A DNA stretch of 28,536 nucleotides from a virus. The stretch lies in the IMG/VR virus record IMGVR_UViG_3300031566_000284, positions 1-28,536 of that record; one strand, written 5' to 3'. Each line of letters opens with the position of its first letter. Within the stretch, counting starts at the first letter, position 1. Under the pieces are notes generated by a model. It was not told where the DNA came from and did not search any database. It saw nothing but the letters and a program-made list of their open reading frames with translations. Below, in pieces: positions 20,948 to 27,516 of the stretch. Position numbers and translations under genes: made by a program.

Positions 20948-21238
20948 TCATTCTCGGTTCGCATTTATCGCCTCGCGCATCTTCTCCACTACTTGCCTCA
21001 GCCCAAAGTCCAGCGCGAGCAGCACGAAATCCCCCGGCCGCCGCGGCATCCACGTCCCGCCCACCGGGCAGGTATACTCCAACCTGATGTTCGGGTCGGG
21101 CAGCCATGTTCCCGGCAGCCGCCAGGGCACGTCCTTCCCATTCCCCAGTGAGAGCATCATGTCAGTCATGCCCACAACCGGCGCCCAGGATTCGGCCCCA
21201 AGTTGTGCCCACCATCTGCGGTCAGCGGCCTTCAGCAA
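20948..21238 (-). CDS. Hypothetical protein, 96 aa, TTG start
   Basis: TTG 21238 lies inside the end of the upstream gene, with GGAGAA eight bases ahead, and its frame is open to 20948. An internal ATG at 21169 (MTDMMLSLGNG) is the alternative. Visible segments are ADRRWWAQLGAESWAPVVG, then VPWRLPGTWLPDPNIRLEY, and GDFVLLALDFGLRQVVEKM. No family is recognised; aromatic and Pro-rich content suggests a small folded domain. It sits between portal-associated genes and the protease. Confidence 0.55.
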   Translation of the reverse strand: MLKAADRRWWAQLGAESWAPVVGMTDMMLSLGNGKDVPWRLPGTWLPDPNIRLEYTCPVGGTWMPRRPGDFVLLALDFGLRQVVEKMREAINANRE

Positions 21239-21533
21239 GGCGCTTCTCCAATCTCGGCGGGACGAAGAAGAACCGCAGCCGCCGCCAGAAGGTCGGCCGC
21301 ACGTAGTAGCGGCTGATCTCATCGCCGACCCGCGCCTCCCCGATGAACATCAGTCCGCGCCGCGCCGCTTCCCGGTCGCCCGTCGCCCGCACGCTCGCGA
21401 GGAACGCGTTCGGCTCGATATGGTTCCACCGCAGGCAATCATAATCGTCAAGCCAAGTCGCCGGGTAGCGCTGCTCGAACTCCTGGCCGATCTTCTCGGA
21501 GGCGATCTGCACCGTCTGCTCGAACTCTTTCAT
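21222..21533 (-). CDS. Hypothetical protein downstream of the portal, 103 aa
   Basis: ATG 21533 overlaps the portal stop (ATGA). It starts MKEFEQTVQIASEKIGQEFE with a long helix, then CLRWNHIEPNAFLASVRATG, MFIGEARVGDEISRYYVRP and a basic end FWRRLRFFFVPPRLEKRL. The mixed helix-strand content and coupling to the portal suggest a structural or assembly role. No family recognised. Longer upstream frames overlap the portal and are not needed. Confidence 0.6.
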   Translation of the reverse strand: MKEFEQTVQIASEKIGQEFEQRYPATWLDDYDCLRWNHIEPNAFLASVRATGDREAARRGLMFIGEARVGDEISRYYVRPTFWRRLRFFFVPPRLEKRLAEGR

Positions 21534-22912
21534 GGCTGGAAGTCCATCGCGGTATAGTGCTTGTCTTCGTCCGGCACGACACGCTTCTCCATCCCCTCCT
21601 CCTCTTCTTCGGGCAGTTTGCCGACTTGCCGTAGCCACGTCTCCATCGCCGGCCCCGGTGTTATCAGCATCGCCTGTGCCAGCTTGCCCAGAGGCTCGGC
21701 GATGTCCGAAAGGTCGGGGGCCTGAATATCCGACGCCACGAAATACGGGAACTCGGTGAGGCGGAAGCTCCCGGCATTCAGCCCAAAGAGCCTCGGGACC
21801 TCGTAGCGGTTGATCGTCTCAGCAATGGTATGGCCTAGCATCGCCTCCAGGCTCATCAGGAAGAAGTCCTTATCCGACTGGGACTTGGCGAAACTCCCCT
21901 TCGGCGCTTGACCCAATTCGAGGAACTGCGCCAGCACCGACCCCAGAATCCGCCAGGAGCAGAGCTGGATATAGGCGATCACATCCTCCAGCTTGATCGG
22001 GGGTGTCTTCAGGTCGAACCCGATGCCCCAGGGGACCAATGCCCCCATTTGCTCGTCGAGGCGGAAGGCGGTCGCCGCGTTCTCCAGATAGGCCCGCAGT
22101 TCGTTCATCCCGTCAGAGCCGTCGAAAAGTGTAATATCCCTTTCGCCGACGGAGAAGACGGGCACGCCGCCCATGCGCTCGATCAGGATGCCGGCCCAGA
22201 TATCCGCGTGCTTGAGTCCATAAAATGGTTGATAAGCCGCACGCAAAAGCGACTCTCCTTCCGGGTTATTCATCTGGCCTTCGAGGGTGAAGTGCAGGCT
22301 GCGGTCAAGCGGGATCTCAACGTGGGACCCGCTCCCGCTCCGCGTGTCCGTCTGAATAAGCGCCTCCACGTCGCCGTCCTCGTCGAACTTCCAGCCGTCC
22401 CAGGTCTCCTGCCCGCGGGGCGACCACTTGCGCCAGCCCCAGAGTCCGTCGTCATGCTTGCTTCGCTTGCTGCCGTCCTTCTGCTGGGGCCCCAGCCGCC
22501 GCTTGTAGATGATCTGGAACCAAGAGGCGCCATAGACGGCCGTGCCGGTGATGATCTCGGACATTGCCTCATACCAGGTATGGGACATGTCATCCATGCA
22601 GGCCTCGAGGAACTCCCGTGCTTTCTCCGCATCCGGTCCCTTGCCGCCTTCCACCCGCCAGGTAGCGGCGAGCATGGGGAGCTTGATCGCCCGGAGCGCC
22701 CGCCGCACCACGTCGTGGTTATACATCTCGCGGTATTTCGCGCGGCCCTGCGCTCCCTGCAGCTCCTGGAGGTATTCCTCGCGGATATAGGGGCCGACCC
22801 GCTTCAGCCCGGTGGTTCCAATCTGCGTGATGCGCTCGCTAAAAGTCAGGGGCGCCCGGAGCGCGATGGGGGTTTTGTCGGGTTCGGCCTGCTTGCTCGG
22901 CTTCCGCGGCAT
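21530..22912 (-). CDS. Portal protein (DUF935-like)
   Basis: 460 aa, starting one base after the terminase stop with a Met-Pro-Arg-Lys opening. Family features: EEYLQELQGAQGRAKYREM, then FLEACMDDMSHTWYEAMSEI, GASWFQIIYKRRLGPQQKDG, KHDDGLWGWRKWSPRGQETW, then MNNPEGESLLRAAYQPFYGL. These are the signature segments of DUF935-type portals, which form the dodecameric DNA entry ring of the capsid. The C-terminus has a run EEEEEG and ends DKHYTAMDFQP. It follows the terminase and starts the run of head genes. Confidence 0.88.
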   Translation of the reverse strand: MPRKPSKQAEPDKTPIALRAPLTFSERITQIGTTGLKRVGPYIREEYLQELQGAQGRAKYREMYNHDVVRRALRAIKLPMLAATWRVEGGKGPDAEKAREFLEACMDDMSHTWYEAMSEIITGTAVYGASWFQIIYKRRLGPQQKDGSKRSKHDDGLWGWRKWSPRGQETWDGWKFDEDGDVEALIQTDTRSGSGSHVEIPLDRSLHFTLEGQMNNPEGESLLRAAYQPFYGLKHADIWAGILIERMGGVPVFSVGERDITLFDGSDGMNELRAYLENAATAFRLDEQMGALVPWGIGFDLKTPPIKLEDVIAYIQLCSWRILGSVLAQFLELGQAPKGSFAKSQSDKDFFLMSLEAMLGHTIAETINRYEVPRLFGLNAGSFRLTEFPYFVASDIQAPDLSDIAEPLGKLAQAMLITPGPAMETWLRQVGKLPEEEEEGMEKRVVPDEDKHYTAMDFQP

Positions 22913-22913
22913 C

Positions 22914-24362
22914 TTATCTCCTCCCGAAGTCCCTTCGCATGTCCACGCCCAGCCCCGCCCCGTAGGGCGTCTTCTTGAACGGCTTGAAGTTCTTCAATCC
23001 CTTATACATCCCGTCGTGCAGGTGGGCTGTCGCCGGCCGGGGCATTGACGTCCAAGCAAGCGCGCAGGCCATCACCCGGTCATCGAAGCCGCCCTCGGGG
23101 GCCGCGAAGCGGATGTTGCCCGTCTTACCCTCCGTCATCTCGAAGGCCTCGAACTCGTTCACCAGTTCTTCGTCGGGCAGGAGCGTAACCTTGCCCTGCT
23201 CGAAGGCGATCACCAAGGCGTCAATCATCTGCCGCTTGCTCTGGGCCGTGGTGGCGAAGGGCACTATCTCCGGCTGCCGCGGCATCTCTTGGCGGCGATG
23301 GTGCAATTCCGTTAGTATCATGTCATAGAATGGCTCACCTGGGCCGTTGGACTCGATGACACATTTGCGCACACCCAGGCGGCCGAGCAATGAGATTAGG
23401 CGCTCGGCCTGGATCGAATAGCTCGCTTCTCGAAGGCGCTCAATCTCCACCATGCATCCATCGGCATCGAACACCGAGAAGACAGAGAAGTCCGAGTGCT
23501 TGGCGAGATCCACCCCGCAGACGAGGGGCTGCTTCGGAGGAGAGGGAGCAGATGCGATCCGCTCCCGTACGTTGCGGAAGACCGCGCCCTCGCCGGTGAG
23601 GAACTCGGCCAGATATTCCTGCCGCCACCATCGCTCCGGGTAGTTCCGCTTCTCCTCCTGCAGCCGTTCTGTTGAGGGAATCTTGCTGTAAACATTCCGT
23701 TGCCCATCGGCGTCAAAAGCAGGTATGCGCCACCCCTGCCATTCCGGGAATAGCGCGTCCTGACTCGTCTGGTAGAGACGGGCAAACCAGTTGCCTCCCT
23801 TGGGCGTAGAGTTGAAAACGACATGACCATAGCGGCCCTCGGAGACAAGTGTCGGCCGCACGTTCAGCCAGGCGGCCTCTTTCATTCTCGCGGCCTCTAT
23901 CATGTAGAGCGCGTCTATGCCCGCCGACACCAGGTCGTCGGGGTTCTCGGCCGACCGCAGTTCGATATGAACGTCGCCATGCAAGTCCATCAGGTAGGGC
24001 TTGCTCTCCAACTTGCGGATGACCTCCGACTCCGGCACGAACCGCTTCCAGTCGCTCCATAGTTCTGAGGCGAGAGGGTAGGTGGGGAAGACGAACCAGA
24101 TGACGACTTTCGGGTTCAGGAGAGGCCGCGCCTGCTGACGCAGGCGGTTGATCTTCTCCCAAGCATCCCAGATGCAGGCCCAGTTCTTGCCTGCCCGCCG
24201 ATGGGCGACCAGGACGCGGAAGCGGGCTTGGGAATCGAGGAGCAGACGCTGGCCGGCATGGGGGGTGTATTCGACTGTCGGCTGGCCGGCCGAGGAGGAG
24301 AAGATCGCTCGCTCTAGCATCTCCCCGAATGGGGGAACTGACTTAGCGGCCGTTGCCGGCAT
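22914..24362 (-). CDS. terL: Terminase large subunit
   Basis: 482 aa from ATG 24362, overlapping the small subunit by 20 bases. N-terminal ATPase: YTPHAGQRLLLDSQARFRV, then VAHRRAGKNWACI as Walker A (Asn where Thr or Ser is expected). Then VIWFVFPTYPLASELW, and ALYMIEAARMKEAAW as Walker B (Ile where Asp is usual, Glu retained), followed by FNSTPKGGNWFARLY (motif III). C-terminal RNase H-like nuclease: VCGVDLAKHSDFSVFSVF (first Asp), KCVIESNGPGEPFYD and EGGFDDRVMACALAW (final Asp). It would pump DNA into heads and cut concatemers. It is a normal-length, complete protein. Confidence 0.9.
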   Translation of the reverse strand: MPATAAKSVPPFGEMLERAIFSSSAGQPTVEYTPHAGQRLLLDSQARFRVLVAHRRAGKNWACIWDAWEKINRLRQQARPLLNPKVVIWFVFPTYPLASELWSDWKRFVPESEVIRKLESKPYLMDLHGDVHIELRSAENPDDLVSAGIDALYMIEAARMKEAAWLNVRPTLVSEGRYGHVVFNSTPKGGNWFARLYQTSQDALFPEWQGWRIPAFDADGQRNVYSKIPSTERLQEEKRNYPERWWRQEYLAEFLTGEGAVFRNVRERIASAPSPPKQPLVCGVDLAKHSDFSVFSVFDADGCMVEIERLREASYSIQAERLISLLGRLGVRKCVIESNGPGEPFYDMILTELHHRRQEMPRQPEIVPFATTAQSKRQMIDALVIAFEQGKVTLLPDEELVNEFEAFEMTEGKTGNIRFAAPEGGFDDRVMACALAWTSMPRPATAHLHDGMYKGLKNFKPFKKTPYGAGLGVDMRRDFGRR

Positions 24363-25122
24363 TGACCTTCCCGTTCCCGTTCGCGGACTCCACCAGTTCC
24401 GTCACCCGCGCTGCCGCCTCGCGCCAGTTCTCGCGGGGCACGAACTCCCGGATCGCCTCACCCAGGGCCAGGGCCAGCTTCTCGCTCAGCATCACCTGGA
24501 CGTTCTCGGTAGACTGGCCTTCCTCCAGCCGCGCCTGCCGAAGGGCCGAGGTCATCACCATCGCCATTCGCGGGGCGTGGTAGAGAAGGTCAGCGAAGGG
24601 CATATTCTCCAATGCCTTCTTGTCTATGATATGCCCAAGCAGGGCATGGAAGACCCGACCAGAGACGGCCTCCGCTTCCTGGCGGGCCTGCCGGCGGCGG
24701 CGAGTAGCGGCTATCGCCTCTTCCTGTTCTCGCCCTCGCTCATCAAGCGCCCGGTCGAGTTCCCGGTCGCGGCCGGCCTCGCGCACCTGAGCATCCCAGG
24801 CCTCGCAACGAACCAGCCAACGCCATTTCTTCGACCACTGCCACATATAACCAGGCACGCGGGCCTCCGAACGGACGCCCGTCCGCTTGTGCTTGGCCGG
24901 CCTGGGCTTGGCGAAATAGAGCCGCCAGGCTTGGTCAAGGGTGCGGCAGGAACCTTGCAGGCGGAAGCACTCGAAGGCGCGGAAGGCGGCATCGGATTCG
25001 CCGGCCTGACGCTCCCAGGTGGGCGGAGGGGCTGGGGATGGCATACTGACTGCCTGGGGCACCGGAACCTCGCCCTGGGCCGCCTGGAGCGGCAAGACGT
25101 GCCTCGTGGTAGGGTCAGCCAT
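24343..25122 (-). CDS. terS: Terminase small subunit
   Basis: 259 aa from ATG 25122 (MADPTTRHVLPLQAAQ). After a Pro-rich start it has the common opening PPTWERQAGESDAAFRAFEC, then a helix-turn-helix-like region with YMWQWSKKWRWLVRCEAWD. A long charged helix follows (RELDRALDERGREQEEAIAA) and a C-terminal helical part with HLLY-type repeats. TerS binds the packaging site and recruits the large subunit. It is the first gene of the leftward late region and lies just after its promoter. No strong ribosome site is seen; the leader is only about 11 bases. Confidence 0.78.
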   Translation of the reverse strand: MADPTTRHVLPLQAAQGEVPVPQAVSMPSPAPPPTWERQAGESDAAFRAFECFRLQGSCRTLDQAWRLYFAKPRPAKHKRTGVRSEARVPGYMWQWSKKWRWLVRCEAWDAQVREAGRDRELDRALDERGREQEEAIAATRRRRQARQEAEAVSGRVFHALLGHIIDKKALENMPFADLLYHAPRMAMVMTSALRQARLEEGQSTENVQVMLSEKLALALGEAIREFVPRENWREAAARVTELVESANGNGKVNAGNGR

Positions 25123-25139
25123 TGGCTTTCACCGTCTCT

Positions 25140-25167
25140 AGTCTACACCATATGGGGCCGAAGTCAA
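25140..25167 (-). promoter_or_regulatory. Leftward promoter for the terminase and late genes
   Basis: Minus strand TTGACT (25167-25162), 16-base spacer, TAGACT (25145-25140). The start would be near 25133, eleven bases ahead of the TerS ATG, giving a very short leader. Confidence 0.65.
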
Positions 25168-25322
25168 GACGTCTGGAAGCTTCAAGGGGAGGCGAGGAGT
25201 AGAGGGGCGGGGGATTTAGGATCGCGGCAGGGCTTGTCGCGAGGGGCGAGAGGAATGCGGCCTATCAGCGGAGGCAGGGAATAGCTGGCGCGGATGGGAG
25301 TCAAAATACTTTCCTGGGACGC
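25168..25322. other. Divergent control region between late and early promoters
   Basis: 155 bases with no gene, lying between the two divergent promoters. GAGGGGCG occurs twice in direct orientation (25202-25209 and 25241-25248). An operator or packaging-site role is possible; I see no clear palindrome or origin-type repeat array. Confidence 0.5.
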
Positions 25323-25351
25323 TTGACAAAGAGGGGGAGGTGAGGTATATT
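25323..25351 (+). promoter_or_regulatory. Rightward promoter for the early cluster
   Basis: TTGACA (25323-25328), 17-base spacer, TATATT (25346-25351). Near-consensus. The predicted start, near 25358, is the first base of the structured leader. Confidence 0.82.
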
Positions 25352-25357
25352 AGATAT

Positions 25358-25446
25358 GGTAGCCTCCGATGACACATGGCGCGAAGCGTACCCAACCCAA
25401 TACAGGCCACAAGACAGGCCGTCTTCCCGCGCGCCAGGAGGCTACC
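25358..25446 (+). ncRNA. Predicted structured RNA at the 5' end of the early transcript
   Basis: The RNA would begin with GGUAGCCUCC (25358-25367), which pairs perfectly with GGAGGCUACC (25437-25446). Inside, UGGCGCG (25377-25383) pairs with CGCGCCA (25430-25436), stacked directly on the first stem on the 3' side. AAGAC/GUCUU (25411-25415 / 25421-25425) makes a small hairpin. The 5' side has a 9-base bulge GAUGACACA and a single-stranded, C-rich stretch. No convincing gene starts inside it. It may be a leader regulator, a stabilising 5' structure or a small RNA; no known class is recognised. Confidence 0.6.
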
Positions 25447-25476
25447 ACCGCTTTGCGCTCAGGGGAGGCGGCCTGT

Positions 25477-25626
25477 TTGCTGGCCGAGCTGACTACGGAA
25501 CGGACGTTGAAGGAGAAGAGGATGCCAACGCAGACTTTTCCGCGCGAATGTCAGCAAGCGAATGGGTTCATTCCTTCCAATAAGCCGAGGACCAGTAGCA
25601 GGGAAACCAACTTCCCCGCCGACTAA
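25477..25626 (+). CDS. Small hypothetical early protein, 49 aa
   Basis: TTG 25477 has AGGGGAGG eight bases upstream. A second start, ATG 25522, has AAGGAGA and would give 34 aa (MPTQTFPRECQQANGFIPSN). Both share the stop at 25626. It is the first gene after the structured leader. No family recognised. The strong ribosome sites and the downstream AAAGGAGA of the next frame support translation in this cluster. Confidence 0.45.
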   Translation: MLAELTTERTLKEKRMPTQTFPRECQQANGFIPSNKPRTSSRETNFPAD

Positions 25627-25652
25627 CGGGAAGTCATAGAAAGGAGAGACCG

Positions 25653-26171
25653 ATGCGAAAGCCAAGACCGAGGTGCGGGGCGGAGGTGGTGGCGACGGAG
25701 GCTGCGGTGGCAGGTAGAATGCGCGGCTTGCCTCCTGGTATCCCGGAAAGCGTAGAGCCTCCCAGAGAGGGAGGCCCCACACCGTCTGTCAAGGGGGTAT
25801 CCAGTGAACACCGAAACCAGTTTACCACAACGAGAAGAAGGCGTCAAGAGGGGGAGCTTCCGGCTCCAGCAGGCCGAAGCCTCCGAGGCAAGATTCTGGT
25901 TGGAGGAGTGGAGGCAGGAAAGCGAGCGGAGAGTCCGCCGGGACTTAGAGCGGCGGGGGAGCATCGAGGGGAGGCATGTCCGATGACCAAGCTGATACTG
26001 GCTGAGATCAGGGCTAGGGCCGAGACGCTGCGAATGATCGCCGTCCGGTTGCGCGCCCAAGCGGACGGGCTGGAGGACGAGGCCCGCGTCTGCGAGCAGT
26101 GGGTGCGGGAAATGGTAGCGAAAGGAGACGATCCCAAGGAGGAAGAAAGAAATGGTCGCGAAACTGATTGA
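25653..26171 (+). CDS. Open frame with strong ribosome site, uncertain gene
   Basis: AAAGGAGA precedes ATG 25653 (MRKPRPRCGAEVVATEAAVA) and the frame stays open for 172 codons. The first 110 residues are low-complexity and Arg/Gly/Pro-rich, unlike a folded protein. The frame also contains the better-supported start at 25983. A hairpin lies inside it (25757-25775), and a competing frame at 25804 looks more natural. It may be a short early peptide whose stop was lost, or not a gene. Confidence 0.3.
   Translation: MRKPRPRCGAEVVATEAAVAGRMRGLPPGIPESVEPPREGGPTPSVKGVSSEHRNQFTTTRRRRQEGELPAPAGRSLRGKILVGGVEAGKRAESPPGLRAAGEHRGEACPMTKLILAEIRARAETLRMIAVRLRAQADGLEDEARVCEQWVREMVAKGDDPKEEERNGRETD
25757..25775 (+). 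repeat. Hairpin GCCTCCC-AGAGA-GGGAGGC
   Basis: A perfect 7-bp inverted repeat with a 5-base loop. The stem is identical to that of the hairpin at 26243-26260 and shares GCCTCC with the 5' leader stem. No U-run follows. Confidence 0.7.
25804..25986 (+). CDS. Small early protein, 60 aa, GTG start
   Basis: AAGGGGG lies ahead of GTG 25804. The protein is charged and helical: REEGVKRGSFRLQQAEASEA, then FWLEEWRQESERRVRRDLER. The stop overlaps the next ATG (ATGA), a good sign of genuine coupled genes. No family recognised; a small helical regulator or structural peptide is plausible. Confidence 0.52.
   Translation: MNTETSLPQREEGVKRGSFRLQQAEASEARFWLEEWRQESERRVRRDLERRGSIEGRHVR
25983..26171 (+). CDS. 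Small early helical protein, 62 aa
   Basis: ATG 25983 overlaps the previous stop (ATGA), with GGGGAGG eight bases upstream. It reads MTKLILAEIRARAETLRMIA, then VRLRAQADGLEDEARVCEQW, a long amphipathic helix suggesting a coiled coil, and ends in a charged tail. The stop overlaps the start region of the next gene. Function unknown. Confidence 0.6.
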   Translation: MTKLILAEIRARAETLRMIAVRLRAQADGLEDEARVCEQWVREMVAKGDDPKEEERNGRETD

Positions 26172-26970
26172 ACTCTACAAGCTCACGAATGGGAACGGCC
26201 AAACCCGCGGAGCCATGGCGTGGGAAGTGGGGACGACGCATCGCCTCCCGCGCGGGAGGCGCGGGACCGCACTTTGTAGCAAGGAGGTGCTCCATGCCTA
26301 TCGAGGAGCAAACCTCGCGCTGCTGATGAATCCGATTGGCGCGAACTTCCGCCCGCCCCGTCTCTGGCGGATTCGGGGGGATGTACGGGCTGATGACGGG
26401 ACCAAGGTGGGCTCTTGGACACAGAGAGTCGAGGCCGAGTTGCCGCTGCCCACATGGTGGGCCAAACCGGGGTTGCGACATCGGGTGCATCTCCGCTTCG
26501 CCCTCCTCGCAAGTCAAGGCGTCAATGCTGAGAAGCCGTATATGGAGGTCATTACCGCTGCGGTGGAGCGCGTAATCGCCCTCCTCCGTTCGGCATGTAG
26601 AGATGAGACGCAATGGAAGCGGGCGGCGGCGGCGGCGCGGGCAGGTGCGGAGGCGGCGGTTGGCCATGTCCACATAGATCTGCGAGGCGTCGGCCCCGGC
26701 CCACCGAAGCCCCAGCTTCTCGGCGGCGAGGTCAGGAGACAATTCACGCTCTCCGGCTCCAGCGAAGCCAGGAAGTCTCGGCACTCAGCGCGGGCGAGAG
26801 ACATCTCGCCTCCCTCGCCCACTCCGTCAGGGCCCGCCCCAGCGCCGCCCAGGGGAAGCGTGTCTCTCGCATGGCGGCGAGTAGCGGGTCTTCTAATCGC
26901 GCCGGCGGCTCCGTGCCGTGCGTCTTGCGGCAGAAGGCGCGCCGCCCATTCTCGAAAAGCAGCCTCTTGA
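26152..26970 (+). CDS. Phage early protein of the LYKLT/NPIxANF family with odd C-terminal extension
   Basis: 272 aa. AAGGAGGA precedes ATG 26152. The N-terminal 130 residues match a widespread phage family of unknown function: LIELYKLTNGNGQTRGAMAW, LCSKEVLHAYRGANLALLMN, PIGANFRPPRLWRIRGDV, DDGTKVGSW. Such proteins usually continue into an Ala-rich tail; here RAAAAARAGAEAAVGHVHI at 155-175 is its start. From about residue 175 the sequence is low-complexity Pro/Arg and lies antisense to a methyltransferase remnant, so the true end was probably altered by rearrangement. A 20-bp palindrome lies inside the gene near codon 30. Confidence 0.65.
   Translation: MVAKLIELYKLTNGNGQTRGAMAWEVGTTHRLPRGRRGTALCSKEVLHAYRGANLALLMNPIGANFRPPRLWRIRGDVRADDGTKVGSWTQRVEAELPLPTWWAKPGLRHRVHLRFALLASQGVNAEKPYMEVITAAVERVIALLRSACRDETQWKRAAAAARAGAEAAVGHVHIDLRGVGPGPPKPQLLGGEVRRQFTLSGSSEARKSRHSARARDISPPSPTPSGPAPAPPRGSVSLAWRRVAGLLIAPAAPCRASCGRRRAAHSRKAAS
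26243..26260 (+). repeat. Perfect palindrome with GCCTCCC/GGGAGGC stem
   Basis: GCCTCCCGCGCGGGAGGC is self-complementary and extends by one pair each side (26242-26261). It lies inside the coding region of the early family gene. It could be a protein-binding site or an mRNA hairpin; the stem matches that at 25757-25775. Confidence 0.7.
26644..26804 (-). pseudogene. Remnant of an N4/N6 DNA methyltransferase with internal deletion
   Basis: ATG 26804 has a strong GAGGGAGG site. The frame reads SLARAECRDFLASLEPESVN then CLLTSPP, i.e. the motif IV entry of a DNA methyltransferase. Within the same bases the frame changes, and the next recognisable part is LAAEKLGLRWAGADASQIY then VDMANRRL, the conserved C-terminal end (FxGxG region and following helix) of the same family. 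The middle, a hundred or more residues, is missing. The join lies at CTCGCCGCC, which encodes both the SPP and the LAA. It is a dead gene, and its former 3' end is fused to the early gene on the other strand. Confidence 0.72.
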
Positions 26971-26972
26971 CT
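26744..26972 (-). pseudogene. Possible 3' fragment of a small gene, cut by the LAGLIDADG insertion
   Basis: In the same frame as the LAGLIDADG gene, directly after its stop, the sequence reads VKRLLFENGRRAFCRKTHGT, then ARLEDPLLAAMRETRFPWAA, then LGRALTEWAREARCLSP, looking like a real protein. No start codon with a ribosome site exists before an internal ATG at 26872. It may be the 3' part of a gene whose 5' part was replaced by the endonuclease gene. Speculative. Confidence 0.35.
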
Positions 26973-26974
26973 GG

Positions 26975-27469
26975 TCACTCCGGCAGCTCCCGGTTATGAA
27001 AACACAATGTTGGCAAACTCGGCCTAACTTCTTCAACCTCCACCATATCTGTAACCCTCGACGCGACGGCAGCCCTCAATTCTCTACGCAAACGCTGATA
27101 TTCAGCCCAACGGCGATGATCCTTCTGGCATCCACCTCCCCCATAGCGCCTCTGGGCATTAGCGAACTGTAAGGCTATGATAGCCTGTTCTTTCTTCACC
27201 CTCAAGTATGGTAGAATCATCTCCAGAAAGGCTGCGGCCTTTTGGCCTGCGGTACGCCATATCCATCGCGCACGCTGCCTTTCTGAACGTTCCTCCCGCC
27301 GGATGCTACCCAATCCAGTCAGCCTGCGGAGCTCACTAATCATCCTATAGTCGGTGTTAGATACACTGACGAAAAGCCTCGCACGACTGCTCCTCTCTAT
27401 CACATGAATGCACATTGTGCCTTCACCATCCATTACCCCAGCCATCCAACCCAGACTAGCGTCTTCCAT
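26975..27469 (-). CDS. LAGLIDADG-type homing endonuclease
   Basis: 164 aa from ATG 27469, with a GGGGGGG run upstream. It reads ASLGWMAGVMDGEGTMCIHV near the start (LAGLIDADG motif: the helix ends in an acidic Asp-Gly-Glu-Gly). Then come VSVSNTDYRMISELRRLTG and LGSIRREERSERQR, as in single-motif family members that dimerise, and VKKEQAIIALQFANAQR. It is a selfish site-specific nuclease. Its transcript starts at its own promoter and has a long 5' stem-loop. Confidence 0.8.
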   Translation of the reverse strand: MEDASLGWMAGVMDGEGTMCIHVIERSSRARLFVSVSNTDYRMISELRRLTGLGSIRREERSERQRARWIWRTAGQKAAAFLEMILPYLRVKKEQAIIALQFANAQRRYGGGGCQKDHRRWAEYQRLRRELRAAVASRVTDMVEVEEVRPSLPTLCFHNRELPE

Positions 27470-27516
27470 TATGCCCCCCCCAAAGATTACGGCCCTAAAC
27501 GGCAGCCGCTTCTTTT

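Noticed and set aside
20922-20951. Third copy of the capsid-like N-terminal peptide (MNVNIPRLT)
   Set aside because: Only four or five residues match, there is no ribosome site, and the frame stops at once; probably chance.
25358-25446. Hammerhead ribozyme (CCGATGA followed by CGAA)
   Set aside because: The core CUGANGA has C in place of the invariant U and there is no stem II between the boxes.
25757-25775. Intrinsic terminator in the early cluster
   Set aside because: Strong hairpin but followed by CCCACACC, no U-run.
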